64,000 nucleotides of DNA from an uncultured Lachnospiraceae bacterium (GTDB lineage Bacteria; Bacillota; Clostridia; Lachnospirales; Lachnospiraceae), in assembly GCA_944383545.1 (NCBI GenBank), contig CALWPY010000003.1:1-64000 (forward strand), in the 5' to 3' direction. Under the pieces are notes generated by a model. That model had not been told where the DNA came from. It ran no database searches and worked only from the letters and a program-made list of their open reading frames with translations. Every line of letters starts with the position of its first letter. Positions within the stretch are counted from its first letter, which is position 1. Made by a program: the position numbers and the translations under genes. This document shows, piece after piece, positions 53,102 through 62,537 of the stretch.

Positions 53102-54367
53102 ATGGGCTCAAAGAAAAACGGAATAAGTAAAATCAGTGCATTGGAAATCATTGATTCCAGAGGAAATCCAACAGTTGAAGTGGTTGTAAAAACCGAATGC
53201 GGAATTACGGGTAAGGCAGGAGTACCGTCAGGTGCTTCCACCGGACAGTTTGAAGCTTATGAGCTTAGGGACGGAGAAAGTAATAAATATTTCGGCAAAG
53301 GTGTAAGTAAGGCGGTTGGTAATGTAAATACCACAATTAATGACAAACTTCATGACTTCAGCGTACTTGACCAGACAAGAATTGACAGGGAAATGATAAA
53401 TGTTGACGGAACATCCAACAAGCAGAAACTGGGAGCTAATGCAATTTTAGGCACTTCACTGGCAACAGCAAAGGCGGCTTCAAAATCAGTAGGTCTTCCG
53501 CTTTACAGATATATAGGAGGACTAAACGCAGACAGGCTTCCTGTACCGATGATGAATATTATAAACGGAGGAGCACATGCGGCAAACAGTCTGGATGTGC
53601 AGGAATTCATGATTCTTCCTCTTGGAGCTCCATGCTTTAAAGAGGGCTTAAGATGGTGCTGTGAGGTCTATCATACTCTTAAAAGTGTTTTAAAAGACAG
53701 AGGTTTTGCCACAGGAGTGGGGGATGAAGGCGGTTTTGCTCCGAATCTTGAATCAGAAGAGCAGGCCATTGAAATTATACTCGAGTCGATTGAAAAGGCG
53801 GGTTATACGGCAGGAAAAGATAAAAACTTTATGATTTCTTTGGATGTTGCGGCAAGTGAATGGAAAAACGGTGAAAAATATAAGCTGCCTAAAAAGTGTA
53901 TTGAATACACCACTGATGAACTTATAGAGCACTGGAGCGAGATGATAAAGAAATATCCGATATATTCGATTGAAGACCCTCTCGATGAAGAGGACTGGGA
54001 CGGTTGGAAAAAACTTACAGCTAAAATAGGCGATAAAGTGCTTCTGGTCGGAGATGATTTATTTGTCACTAATTCGGAAAGATTAAGACATGGAATAGAA
54101 ATAGGAGCCGGAAATGCAATTTTAATAAAACCAAACCAGATAGGAACACTTAGCGAAACTAAAGATGCCATAAGACTTGCAAAGGAAAACGGTTATAAGA
54201 CAATACTTTCCCACAGAAGCGGAGAGACAGAAGACACAACGATAGCAGACTTATCAGTAGGTTTTGGTACTGAACTTATCAAAACCGGAGCTCCGTGCAG
54301 AAGTGAAAGAGTTGCAAAATATAACCGCCTGTTAAGAATCGAACATGAAATTTGTACCGAAAGGTAA
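53102..54367 (+). CDS. eno: Enolase
   Basis: 421 residues. Converts 2-phosphoglycerate to phosphoenolpyruvate. Signatures: [63 protein letters not shown] (catalytic Glu), [37 protein letters not shown] with catalytic Lys and [20 protein letters not shown] precedes the ATG. Own transcript between two hairpins. Confidence 0.97.
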   Translation: MGSKKNGISKISALEIIDSRGNPTVEVVVKTECGITGKAGVPSGASTGQFEAYELRDGESNKYFGKGVSKAVGNVNTTINDKLHDFSVLDQTRIDREMINVDGTSNKQKLGANAILGTSLATAKAASKSVGLPLYRYIGGLNADRLPVPMMNIINGGAHAANSLDVQEFMILPLGAPCFKEGLRWCCEVYHTLKSVLKDRGFATGVGDEGGFAPNLESEEQAIEIILESIEKAGYTAGKDKNFMISLDVAASEWKNGEKYKLPKKCIEYTTDELIEHWSEMIKKYPIYSIEDPLDEEDWDGWKKLTAKIGDKVLLVGDDLFVTNSERLRHGIEIGAGNAILIKPNQIGTLSETKDAIRLAKENGYKTILSHRSGETEDTTIADLSVGFGTELIKTGAPCRSERVAKYNRLLRIEHEICTER

Positions 54368-54387
54368 ATTTATATTATTTTAAATTA

Positions 54388-54444
54388 AAATAACGCATTT
54401 TATCAAATCAAAAAATATTAAGGATTTCTTAAAATGCGTTATTT
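54388..54444. terminator. 15-bp perfect inverted repeat after eno
   Basis: AAATAACGCATTTTA and TAAAATGCGTTATTT enclose 27 bases. The stem is long and perfect but there is no T-run, so it may be a terminator for eno of unusual form, a bidirectional signal, or a small mobile remnant. Confidence 0.5.
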
Positions 54445-54477
54445 AATAGTAAAAATCATATCATTTTCACAATTGTG

Positions 54478-54568
54478 TGATATAATGAGCACAGCGTATT
54501 TAAATCGCTTCGCGATGGCGCTGTGCGTGCATCATCAATCCTTCGGATTGGTGATAACATGATATAAT
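54478..54568 (+). repeat. Dispersed hairpin repeat, single complete copy
   Basis: Begins TGATATAAT (extended -10 box) and ends with the same nine bases, TGATATAAT at 54560-54568. Between them: GCACAGCG...CGCTGTGC with an inner ATCGC-TTC-GCGAT hairpin, and then ATCATCAATCC-TTC-GGATTGGTGAT. Copies or partial copies are at 45492-45652 and 5651-5707. It lies about 50 bases before the CBS-domain gene, so if the -10 is used the element would be its transcribed leader. Confidence 0.75.
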
Positions 54569-54620
54569 AAATTTTAAGTATAATGAGTATAAAAAATAAT
54601 GTATACATAGGGGGACACAA

Positions 54621-55040
54621 ATGAATATATCTTTTTTTATTCAGCCAAAGATTGATGTGGCTTATCTTTATGAGGATTATTCACTGAGACAGGGGCTTGA
54701 AAAAATGAAGTATTACGGATATACGGCTATACCTGTTTTATCTAAAGAAAATAAGTATCTTGGTACTATCAGCGAAGGGGATTTTTTATGGAGAATATGT
54801 AATTTTGGAAAAAAAGAAATTACGGAAAAATCTCCACAGGTTTTGGAGGATTTAAAAATATCAGACATGAGTTTCAGGAGAAAATATCCTTCCGTAAAAA
54901 TAGATACCACTATGGAAGAACTTTTGGACAAGGCGATGAATCAGAACTTTGTACCTGTTGTGGATGACAGGGATATTTTTATTGGAATCGTAACAAGAAA
55001 AGACGTAATCAGATATTTTATAAGTTTAAATAAAAAATGA
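54621..55040 (+). CDS. CBS-domain protein
   Basis: 139 residues, two CBS motifs and nothing else: residues ~10-55 (LRQGLEKMKYYGYTAIPVLS, then YLGTISEGDFLW) and ~75-135 (MEELLDKAMNQNFVPVVDDR, then FIGIVTRKDVIRYF). Such stand-alone pairs bind adenine nucleotides and act as sensors. Partner unknown. GGGG precedes the ATG; the hairpin repeat lies upstream. Confidence 0.9.
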   Translation: MNISFFIQPKIDVAYLYEDYSLRQGLEKMKYYGYTAIPVLSKENKYLGTISEGDFLWRICNFGKKEITEKSPQVLEDLKISDMSFRRKYPSVKIDTTMEELLDKAMNQNFVPVVDDRDIFIGIVTRKDVIRYFISLNKK

Positions 55041-55148
55041 TAATTTAAATATAATACTGCTACTTGAATTATCACGTAAAATAGAATAAAATAAACGGGA
55101 ATCTGAGAATAATTTAATGTGAGACTGGATTCGGGTGGAGGAATATTC

Positions 55149-55868
55149 ATGGAATTTCAAAATGTAAACGGGAAAAATGTAAATATAGAAGTTGACGGCG
55201 ATATATATATGAGGCATACCATTCAGACTCATTTTGTTAAAATAGGTGAGTCATATATAGATATAATCGAAAAATATGTAAAGCCTCTGTATGAAGAGGG
55301 CGATTTTATAAGCATAAGCGAAAAAATCATAGCTCTCTGCCAGAAAAGGATTGTATATAAAAGTGACTTAAAGGTAGGATTCTGGGCAAAGTTCCTTTCA
55401 AAGTTCGCATCAAAAAGCACTCATGGAATCGGTGTAAACAGCGAACTTAAAATGGCTTACTGTATAAAAAAAGCAGGACTTCCAAAAACTATTTATGCGG
55501 CAGTCAGAGGCGGATTGGGAAAGCTTTTCAGAAAACGCGGAGTTTTTTATGAGATTGTAGGTCAGGATGTATCTGGTCTTGACGGATTTTATCCTAATGT
55601 CTTTAAGGAATATGGAAATTACGGAATTGAAAATCCTGAACATCCTTTTGAAGTATGTAAGGAAATTGAAGAAAAGACAGGTATTCCATGCATGCTTGTT
55701 GACGCAAATGACTTAGGCCAGGAGCTTTTGGGCTATTCACCGACTCTTAAAAAGAGATTTACGGAAAGACAGCTTCTTGCAGTGATTAAGGATAATCCGG
55801 CAGGTCAGGGTAATAAATGTACACCTATTGTATTAATAAGAAAAAATGATAAAAAAACTGTTGATTAA
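55149..55868 (+). CDS. CofE-like (F420-0:gamma-glutamyl ligase family) protein
   Basis: 239 residues from ATG 55149, chosen because GGAGG is seven bases before; the frame is open from 55119. HTIQTHFVKIGESYIDIIEK, ISISEKIIALCQKRIVY, and near the end PCMLVDANDLGQELLG resemble CofE-like proteins found in many Clostridia. Those organisms do not make F420, so the substrate is probably another; an amide-bond ligase adding glutamate is a reasonable guess only. Confidence 0.7.
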   Translation: MEFQNVNGKNVNIEVDGDIYMRHTIQTHFVKIGESYIDIIEKYVKPLYEEGDFISISEKIIALCQKRIVYKSDLKVGFWAKFLSKFASKSTHGIGVNSELKMAYCIKKAGLPKTIYAAVRGGLGKLFRKRGVFYEIVGQDVSGLDGFYPNVFKEYGNYGIENPEHPFEVCKEIEEKTGIPCMLVDANDLGQELLGYSPTLKKRFTERQLLAVIKDNPAGQGNKCTPIVLIRKNDKKTVD

Positions 55869-55952
55869 TAACTATTGTTATGTTATATTATCAAGGTGTG
55901 TTTGATATCACATGATTGTTTTTATGTGTTTTTATTTCAGGAGGTTATTAAA

Positions 55953-56189
55953 TTGAAAACGGCTCTTTCAATAATATTTATTATAGTTTGTGTTGCACTG
56001 ACAATAGTTGTTTTGATGCAGGAGGGAAAAAACCAGGGACTTTCCGGGTCTATTTCGGGAGCCGGCGGTGATACCTACTGGAGCAAAAATAAAGGTCGTT
56101 CCAAGGATGCAGTTATGGTAAAGATAACTACTGTATTGGGTGTTATTTTTATTGTACTTGCCATTCTGCTCAGTTCTAAATGGATATAA
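55953..56189 (+). CDS. secG: Preprotein translocase subunit SecG
   Basis: 78 residues from TTG 55953, eight bases after AGGAGG; the frame is open further up (55875), but that part has no ribosome site. Two membrane segments (about 3-20 and 57-75) with LMQEGKNQGLSGSISG and DTYWSKNKGRS between, typical of SecG, which assists SecYE. Directly before rnr, the normal order in Firmicutes. Confidence 0.93.
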   Translation: MKTALSIIFIIVCVALTIVVLMQEGKNQGLSGSISGAGGDTYWSKNKGRSKDAVMVKITTVLGVIFIVLAILLSSKWI

Positions 56190-56197
56190 TAAAGTCG

Positions 56198-56229
56198 GTG
56201 CTTTGAAGTTTTTTCAAAGCACTTTTTTT
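56198..56229 (+). terminator. Terminator between secG and rnr
   Basis: GTGCTTTGAA and TTCAAAGCAC around a five-base loop, followed by seven T. Confidence 0.92.
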
Positions 56230-56247
56230 CTATAAACAGGGGGAAAT

Positions 56248-58404
56248 ATGGTTAAAGATATCGAAAATACAGACGAAATTTATAATGACACTTCTCTGCA
56301 TGAAGAAAAGAAAAATCTTATACTTGATTTTATGTCTGATAAAGAATACAGGCCCATGAAATTTAAGGAACTCTGCTATATACTTCAGGTAAAAGAAGAG
56401 GATAAAAGTATTTTCACGGAAGTTATAGACGAACTTCTCAATGAATATAAAATTGTAAGAACAAACAAGGGCAGATATATGTTACAGAGCCCTGATGTAA
56501 TGGTAGGTGAGTATATAGGCAATAAAAGGGGCTTTGGATTCGTTAAAGTTCCTGATATGGAGGAGGACTTCTTTGTACATGAGAGTAAATCCATGAATGC
56601 CTTTAACGGAGATAAGGTTTTAATAAAAACTGATAATAAAAAGAGCGGTCCGAGAAAAGAAGCTGAAGTAATAAAAATTATAGACCACAGTATAAAAACC
56701 GTAGTAGGAACATTTCAGAGAAATGAAAGCTTCGGATTTGTAATACCCGATAATAAAAAGATAGCTGATGATATTTTTATAAAATACAAGTTTTCCATGG
56801 GTGCCGTAACAGGTCATAAGGTAGTATGCCAGATTTTAAATTACGGCAGCAAGGATAAGTCACCTGAAGGACGTGTAATTGAGATTATAGGGCATATAAA
56901 TGACCCGGGCTCTGATATCATGTCTGTTGTAAGAGCATATGATATTCCTGTGGACTATCCTGAACAGGTAATGGAAGCCTTAAATGATATTCCGGATGAA
57001 GTAGACCCTGATGAGTCATCTAAAAGACGTGATTTCAGAAATCTTGATACTGTTACAATAGACGGTGAAGATGCAAAGGATTTGGATGATGCCATTACTC
57101 TTTCTTATGAAAATGGCATATATACGCTTGGAGTTCATATTGCAGACGTATCTCATTATGTAAAAGAAAAATCACCGCTTGACAGAGAGGCGCTTAAAAG
57201 GGGGACCAGTGTTTATCTTATTGACAAGGTAATCCCTATGCTTCCGCATAAGCTTTCAAACGGTATATGCTCGCTTAATGCAGGAACGGACAGACTCACT
57301 CTGTCCTGTGTCATGAAGATTGATAAGTCAGGAAAAGTCATTGACCATGAAATATGTGAGGGCGTAATAAGGGTAGATGAAAGAATGACCTATACTGATG
57401 TTGCGGCTATTATAGACGGAGAAAGTGATGCACCATATGAGAGATATAAAAAACTTGTACCGATGTTTATGCTTATGAAGGAACTCTCTGATATAATAAG
57501 GGAAGCCAGACATAAAAGAGGCTCGATTGACTTTGATTTTGCAGAAACTAAGATTATACTTGATAAAAATCATAAACCTGTTGAAATAAGTGAATATGAC
57601 AGAAATTCAGCTTCTAAAATCATTGAAGATTTTATGCTTATGGCAAATGAAACCGTGGCAGAGGATTATTTCTGGCAGGAGATACCGTTTGAATACAGGA
57701 CTCATGATACACCGGATGATGATAAAATCGAAATACTTTCGCATTTTATGAAAAACTTCGGACTTTATTTTAAGGTAAGCAGAGATAAAATTCATCCTAT
57801 GGAAGTACAAAAACTCCTTGCTAAGATAGAAGGACAGCCATATGAACAGATGATAAGTAAAATGACGCTCCGTTCCATGAAACAGGCGAGATATTCTACG
57901 GAATGTACAGGACATTTCGGACTGGCATGCAAATATTACTGTCATTTTACTTCGCCTATAAGACGTTATCCTGATTTACAGATTCACAGGATTATAAAAG
58001 AAAATCTGCATGGAGAAATGGACGAAAAAAGGATAAAGCATTACAGGAGAATTCTTCCTAAGGTGGCAGAGGATAATTCCGTTAAGGAAAGGCGTGCAGA
58101 AGACGCGGAACGTGATGTTGTCAAACTGAAACAGATAGAATATATGTCAGAGCATATAGGTGAAGAGTTTGACGGAGTCATTTCAGGAGTTACTTACAGA
58201 AATGTTTTTGTGGAGCTTGAAAATACTGTCGAAGGAGCCGTAAATATAGCATCACTTACCGACGATTATTATGATTATGATGAAGCAAAGTATGCTATAA
58301 TAGGTGAAAGAACAGGAAAAACCTACGCTTTGGGAGACAGAGTGAGAGTTCGTGTCACAGCCTGCGATAAGATTGAAAAGAGGATAGATTTCGAGTTTGT
58401 TTAA
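56248..58404 (+). CDS. rnr: Ribonuclease R
   Basis: 718 residues. 3'-to-5' exoribonuclease that degrades structured RNA and works with SmpB/tmRNA in trans-translation. N-terminal winged-helix (~20-75), two cold-shock domains (FGFVKVPDMEEDFFVHES; FGFVIPDNKKIADDIFI), RNB core with metal-binding Asp in DGEDAKDLDDAI (272-283), HFTSPIRRYPDLQIHRI, and a C-terminal S1 domain (EFDGVISGVTYRNVFVELEN). GGGG precedes the ATG. Confidence 0.97.
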   Translation: MVKDIENTDEIYNDTSLHEEKKNLILDFMSDKEYRPMKFKELCYILQVKEEDKSIFTEVIDELLNEYKIVRTNKGRYMLQSPDVMVGEYIGNKRGFGFVKVPDMEEDFFVHESKSMNAFNGDKVLIKTDNKKSGPRKEAEVIKIIDHSIKTVVGTFQRNESFGFVIPDNKKIADDIFIKYKFSMGAVTGHKVVCQILNYGSKDKSPEGRVIEIIGHINDPGSDIMSVVRAYDIPVDYPEQVMEALNDIPDEVDPDESSKRRDFRNLDTVTIDGEDAKDLDDAITLSYENGIYTLGVHIADVSHYVKEKSPLDREALKRGTSVYLIDKVIPMLPHKLSNGICSLNAGTDRLTLSCVMKIDKSGKVIDHEICEGVIRVDERMTYTDVAAIIDGESDAPYERYKKLVPMFMLMKELSDIIREARHKRGSIDFDFAETKIILDKNHKPVEISEYDRNSASKIIEDFMLMANETVAEDYFWQEIPFEYRTHDTPDDDKIEILSHFMKNFGLYFKVSRDKIHPMEVQKLLAKIEGQPYEQMISKMTLRSMKQARYSTECTGHFGLACKYYCHFTSPIRRYPDLQIHRIIKENLHGEMDEKRIKHYRRILPKVAEDNSVKERRAEDAERDVVKLKQIEYMSEHIGEEFDGVISGVTYRNVFVELENTVEGAVNIASLTDDYYDYDEAKYAIIGERTGKTYALGDRVRVRVTACDKIEKRIDFEFV

Positions 58405-58420
58405 ATGAGAGGTGAGAAAA

Positions 58421-58894
58421 TTGCCAAAGGAAAAAGGAAGCAGAATAATTGCAAATAATAAAAAGGCATACCATGATTATTTTATAGAAGAGACATATGA
58501 GGCAGGCATAGCACTTGCAGGAACTGAGGTTAAATCACTCCGAATGGGGAACTGCAGTATAAAAGAATCATTTATAGGAATAGATAATGGTGAAATTTAT
58601 ATTCATCATATGCATATAAATCCTTATGAAAAAGGGAATATTTTTAATAAGGACCCATTAAGAACAAGGAAACTGCTTCTTCATAAATATGAAATAAATA
58701 AACTTATCGGAAGACAAAAGGAAAAGGGATATACCATAGTGCCTCTTAAGGTGTATTTTAAAGACAGCCTTGTAAAGCTTGAAATAGGACTTGCAAAAGG
58801 TAAGAAACTATATGACAAACGTCAGGATATTGCCAAAAAAGATATGAAGCGTGAAGCTGAAAGAGAATTTAAAGTAAAGATAAGAGCGGATTAG
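58421..58894 (+). CDS. smpB: SsrA-binding protein SmpB
   Basis: 157 residues from TTG 58421, six bases after AGAGGTG; the GTG at 58412 lies in that site. Beta-barrel protein that carries tmRNA to stalled ribosomes. [52 protein letters not shown] and the basic tail [19 protein letters not shown] are all present. Just after rnr and shortly before ssrA. Confidence 0.97.
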   Translation: MPKEKGSRIIANNKKAYHDYFIEETYEAGIALAGTEVKSLRMGNCSIKESFIGIDNGEIYIHHMHINPYEKGNIFNKDPLRTRKLLLHKYEINKLIGRQKEKGYTIVPLKVYFKDSLVKLEIGLAKGKKLYDKRQDIAKKDMKREAEREFKVKIRAD

Positions 58895-58919
58895 TAATAT
58901 TTTACTTAATTTACTCAAA

Positions 58920-58948
58920 TTAGACTTGATTTAGACATATATTATGAT
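58920..58948 (+). promoter_or_regulatory. Promoter before the small membrane protein and ssrA
   Basis: TTAGAC (58920-58925), 17 bases, TATGAT (58943-58948). There is no closer convincing promoter to the tmRNA gene, so the two may be transcribed together. Confidence 0.45.
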
Positions 58949-58997
58949 TTACAATAGTGTAGTTCTATAAATTCAATAAGTTACCAGAGGTGAAGGC

Positions 58998-59348
58998 ATG
59001 AGTCAGGCTAAAGTTGATAAATATAAGAAAGAAAAGAAAAACAGAGATAAGATGCTCAAACGGAAAAAAATAAGAAAGGTTGTTACTATTTTTGTACTTG
59101 CTTTGGCAATCGGCGGAGTATTAGGCGTAACTGTCGGAAAAAGATATTATGACTATGTTACCGAACGTGAAAGAGCAAACAGGACGATATCGGCATTGTA
59201 TTTTGACGATTGGTTTAATAATTACTACAATGCAAATTATTCAACATTAGTATCATTTGATACATCAAGTGACAGTGAAGGAGCATCTGTATCAGATGCT
59301 TCATCTTCAGATGCTGAATCTGATACAGGCGTATCAGATTCAGAATAA
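58998..59348 (+). CDS. Small single-span membrane protein with Ser/Asp-rich tail
   Basis: 116 residues. A very basic N-terminus (KYKKEKKNRDKMLKRKK), one membrane segment at about 28-48 (VTIFVLALAIGGVLGVTVG), then an outside part ending in a Ser/Asp repeat (SDSEGASVSDASSSDAESD). Family not recognised. It lies between smpB and ssrA; AGAGG precedes the ATG. Confidence 0.8.
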   Translation: MSQAKVDKYKKEKKNRDKMLKRKKIRKVVTIFVLALAIGGVLGVTVGKRYYDYVTERERANRTISALYFDDWFNNYYNANYSTLVSFDTSSDSEGASVSDASSSDAESDTGVSDSE

Positions 59349-59358
59349 AATTAAATCA

Positions 59359-59703
59359 GGGGTTGTACCGGTTTCGACGGGGATTTAGAAATTACGGAAG
59401 CCATCCGTGGACTAGGACCACGTAAAAACTTAGAATTAAATATAAACGCAGACGATAGAGTAGCGTTAGCTGCCTAATTATGGCAGCTGTCTTACCTGTG
59501 ATTTCCGCATCACGGGATAAGGCATCGACTTAGCGGAGAACTTCTGTGCCAAAGCTTTGAGGCATAGGAAGAATTATGAAGCTACCGGAGCGTCTAACCT
59601 GTCAGTAGGTGAGATGTCTTCGGGAATTATAAAGTACTGACTGTGATGGGAGATGCCGTAATGGAAGAATTTTCGGACGCGGGTTCGATTCCCGCCAGCT
59701 CCA
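59359..59703 (+). ncRNA. ssrA: Transfer-messenger RNA (tmRNA)
   Basis: 345 bases. The 5' end GGGGTTG pairs with CAGCTCC at the 3' end, giving the acceptor stem; GGTTTCGACGGGG after it and CGGGTTCGATTCCCG before it are the D-like and T-loop hallmarks. The tag frame reads GCA GAC GAT AGA GTA GCG TTA GCT GCC TAA, most likely the tag ADDRVALAA. The CCA end is not fully encoded after the discriminator A. It frees ribosomes stuck on broken mRNA together with SmpB and RNase R, both encoded just upstream. Confidence 0.97.
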
Positions 59704-59733
59704 TTATAGAGGTAAGGAAATGAGGATTTTAAC

Positions 59734-61179
59734 ATGACCGAAAAATCCATAGGAAAAAATGCGGTTTTAAATACAATGCGGACCCTCATGACTGTAGTTT
59801 TTCCTCTTGTTACATTTCCTTATGTATCCAGAGTATTACAGCCTTATGAGTTGGGCAGATATAATTTTGCGGCTTCAGTCGTAAGTTATTTTTCACTTAT
59901 AGCTGCTCTTGGAATTTCTGCATATGCAATAAGAGAGGGTATTGCTTTTAGAAAAGACAGGGCAAAGTTCAATGAATTTGCAAATGATATTTTCAGTATC
60001 AATATATATGCTACAATATTTGCATATCTTCTTCTTTTATCTTATATTTTCTTTAGTACAAAAGCACAGGGTTATACAGTTCTTCTGCTTATAATAAGCG
60101 CAGGCATGATACTTACTACCATAGGTATAAACTGGGTTTATAATATATTTGAGGAATATGGGATTATTACTCTTGTAAGCTTTATTTTTCAGGCAGTATC
60201 CATGATACTCCTTTTTATTTTTGTAAAAGGTCCTGAAGATATAAATATTTATGTATCGATAATTATACTTGCCAATATGGGGCCTAATATTATTTATTGG
60301 TTTTACGGAAAAAAATTCTGTGATATAAGATTTAAATTAAAGCCGGACTTTAAAAATCACATTAAACCGATACTTATACTGTTTTCCCTTAATATTGCTG
60401 TTACCATTTATGTTAGTGCCGATACCACCATGTTAGGATATATGACGGGGGATTACAGTGTCGGAATTTACAGCGCTGCATCAAATATTTATAAAGTTGT
60501 AAAGCAGCTTCTTAACGCTGTGGTTGTGGTTGTAATACCGAGAGCGGCTCTTTATGCCGGGACAGGAGATATAAGCGGATATAAAAACCTGATTGCCAAA
60601 ATGAATGATGCTTTATTTATACTGTGTCTGCCTGCTTTGACAGGTTTGTTCTGTCTTAGTGAAGAAATTATATTACTTATGTCAGGTGAATCATATATTG
60701 AAGCTGATACATCGCTTAAACTTTTAAGCATAGCTCTTTTATTTGCGGTATTTGGCAATATGTTTGCAAACTGCATACTTATACCAATGAAAAAGGATAT
60801 GATTGTACTGGTATCAACTGTAATCAGTGCTGCTGTAAATATTATATTCAATTTCTTTCTTATTCCTGAATATAAGCAGGATGCGGCAGCTTTTACTACA
60901 GTTCTGGCCGAGTTTACGGTAATGCTGATTTGCTTTGTTTATGCGCGGAAGCTGATTAAGATACAGTTTGATTTAAGGAACATAGTAACTGTTATAACCG
61001 GATGTATCGGGATTATCGGAATATGTCTGGCAGTTAAAGAATATATAAGCAATATATTTATAAGAACTGTTTCAGGCATTATAATATCGGTACTTGTATA
61101 TGGAATTATCCTTATAATAACAAAAAATAAATCGGTATGGAATTATCTCCATAAGATTAAAGATAAGTTATCAGCCTGA
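59734..61179 (+). CDS. Wzx-type polysaccharide flippase
   Basis: 481 residues with about 12-14 membrane segments. The N-terminus NTMRTLMTVVFPLVTFPYVS then RVLQPYELGRYNFAASVVSY is typical of the Wzx/O-antigen flippase branch of the MOP superfamily, which moves lipid-linked sugars to the outside. No glycosyltransferase genes are nearby, so the sugar is unknown. Starts 30 bases after ssrA. Its end overlaps the end of the next gene by nine bases (convergent). Confidence 0.92.
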   Translation: MTEKSIGKNAVLNTMRTLMTVVFPLVTFPYVSRVLQPYELGRYNFAASVVSYFSLIAALGISAYAIREGIAFRKDRAKFNEFANDIFSINIYATIFAYLLLLSYIFFSTKAQGYTVLLLIISAGMILTTIGINWVYNIFEEYGIITLVSFIFQAVSMILLFIFVKGPEDINIYVSIIILANMGPNIIYWFYGKKFCDIRFKLKPDFKNHIKPILILFSLNIAVTIYVSADTTMLGYMTGDYSVGIYSAASNIYKVVKQLLNAVVVVVIPRAALYAGTGDISGYKNLIAKMNDALFILCLPALTGLFCLSEEIILLMSGESYIEADTSLKLLSIALLFAVFGNMFANCILIPMKKDMIVLVSTVISAAVNIIFNFFLIPEYKQDAAAFTTVLAEFTVMLICFVYARKLIKIQFDLRNIVTVITGCIGIIGICLAVKEYISNIFIRTVSGIIISVLVYGIILIITKNKSVWNYLHKIKDKLSA

Positions 61180-62274
61180 AAGAAGCTTTTTTACCATATA
61201 TTTAAGATAGTCTTCAATCAGGCTCTTTTTCCCCAGAAAATCATCACTTATTTCAATATAGCTTTCTTTGGATTTTATATCGGTTTTAAAACTGTCCGTA
61301 TTTTTTCTGTCAAGCTGTGTAATAAAATATCCGGCTCTTCTTATATAACAGGTGGCTTTAGTAGCTTTGACCTTTCTTGAACGGTCTATAAATTCTGCGG
61401 CACTTTTATGTATGGCTGTGTCTTCATCAGGAATATAATAATATTCCTTGTAATCCTCATAATAATACTTCATTTCTCCACTTATTACGGGAATGCTTAT
61501 AATGGCATTATTTGAAGATATATTCATTTTAATATCATTTAATTTCATATAAATATTCTTTGGAAAAGAATGTTTAAGAGATATTTTAAAATTAATTTTC
61601 ATATTTTCGGAGCCGTTAAATGAATCCGAAACAGATATATCTTCCAGAGAAAATTCTCCGTTTTTAAGTGAAATCAAAGACATCAGTGAAGTGATAAAGA
61701 GCATACCCTCCATATCATCTCTGTTATGGAGCAAGAGGAGTCTGCGGTTTTCTTCGGATTTAATCCTTAAATATGAGAAGTATATCTGGATAAGCTCTCC
61801 TCCCGAATAAATATCATCCCTGTTTACTCCCAGATATTTTTCAAATGATTTCTGTTTAAGACTGTCCATGCCAAGAGCTTTCTTAAATGGTCTGAAGGTT
61901 TTGTACAGGTCTATGCTAATAAGCTCTCTGAAGCGGTTTGTAATGGCAGATTCCGTGCATAGTTTCTCAATTCTTTTTGTTACATAGGGTATATCAAACA
62001 TGTCTCCGTTAAAATGTATAATATATTTATATGACGTAAGTGTATCCATAAAATATTCAAGCATTTCGTATTCGGAATTTCCGTCGTCATTAAAAAGCTG
62101 TACTATATACCATGAGCCGTTTTCATAGTAATTATATCCAATAATATAAAGCATGGAACGCTCTGCCGAAAGCCCTGTGGTTTCAATATCAAAAAATATT
62201 ATTTCATTTGGATTATAATATTCTGAAATGGCAATCAGACTGTTTTCTTTTACTTTTTCCTTGAAAATAAGCAT
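61171..62274 (-). CDS. DEDD-type exonuclease, RNase H-like fold (YprB-like)
   Basis: 367 residues from the second ATG (62272-62274), which has AGGG at a good distance; the first ATG at 62292 has no ribosome site. The exonuclease core is N-terminal: IIFFDIETTGLSAERSMLYI (Asp, Glu), IIHFNGDMFDIPYVTKR (Asp) and LLLLHNRDDMEGMLFI (His, Asp). The last 150 residues are not recognised. Probably a DNA or RNA 3'-5' exonuclease of the YprB_ribnucleas_like group. Confidence 0.85.
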   Translation of the reverse strand: MLIFKEKVKENSLIAISEYYNPNEIIFFDIETTGLSAERSMLYIIGYNYYENGSWYIVQLFNDDGNSEYEMLEYFMDTLTSYKYIIHFNGDMFDIPYVTKRIEKLCTESAITNRFRELISIDLYKTFRPFKKALGMDSLKQKSFEKYLGVNRDDIYSGGELIQIYFSYLRIKSEENRRLLLLHNRDDMEGMLFITSLMSLISLKNGEFSLEDISVSDSFNGSENMKINFKISLKHSFPKNIYMKLNDIKMNISSNNAIISIPVISGEMKYYYEDYKEYYYIPDEDTAIHKSAAEFIDRSRKVKATKATCYIRRAGYFITQLDRKNTDSFKTDIKSKESYIEISDDFLGKKSLIEDYLKYMVKKLLSG

Positions 62275-62401
62275 TTTATCTACCCTGTTCATTTAATATT
62301 TTTTTATCATGGAATGATTTTAGCACAGATTTAAAATGAAGGGTAGATGGATTTTTGATGATTTGTCTCAGCGGGCCAAAGCAAAAAAATTAGAATTAGT
62401 G

Positions 62402-62429
62402 TTGAAAGAATTACAAAATATGATATAAT
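62402..62429 (+). promoter_or_regulatory. Promoter of the DivIVA-domain gene
   Basis: TTGAAA (62402-62407), 16 bases, TATAAT (62424-62429); the -10 is extended (TGATATAAT). The leader is about 100 bases. Confidence 0.65.
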
Positions 62430-62537
62430 TATATACAGTTGGTACATATATAATGTATGTTGAATGAAAAAATTCGTGAATAAGAGTGTAGCAATCTTTT
62501 TTCTCGAAAAACTTTATTTGGAGGGCAAAGTAAAAAT

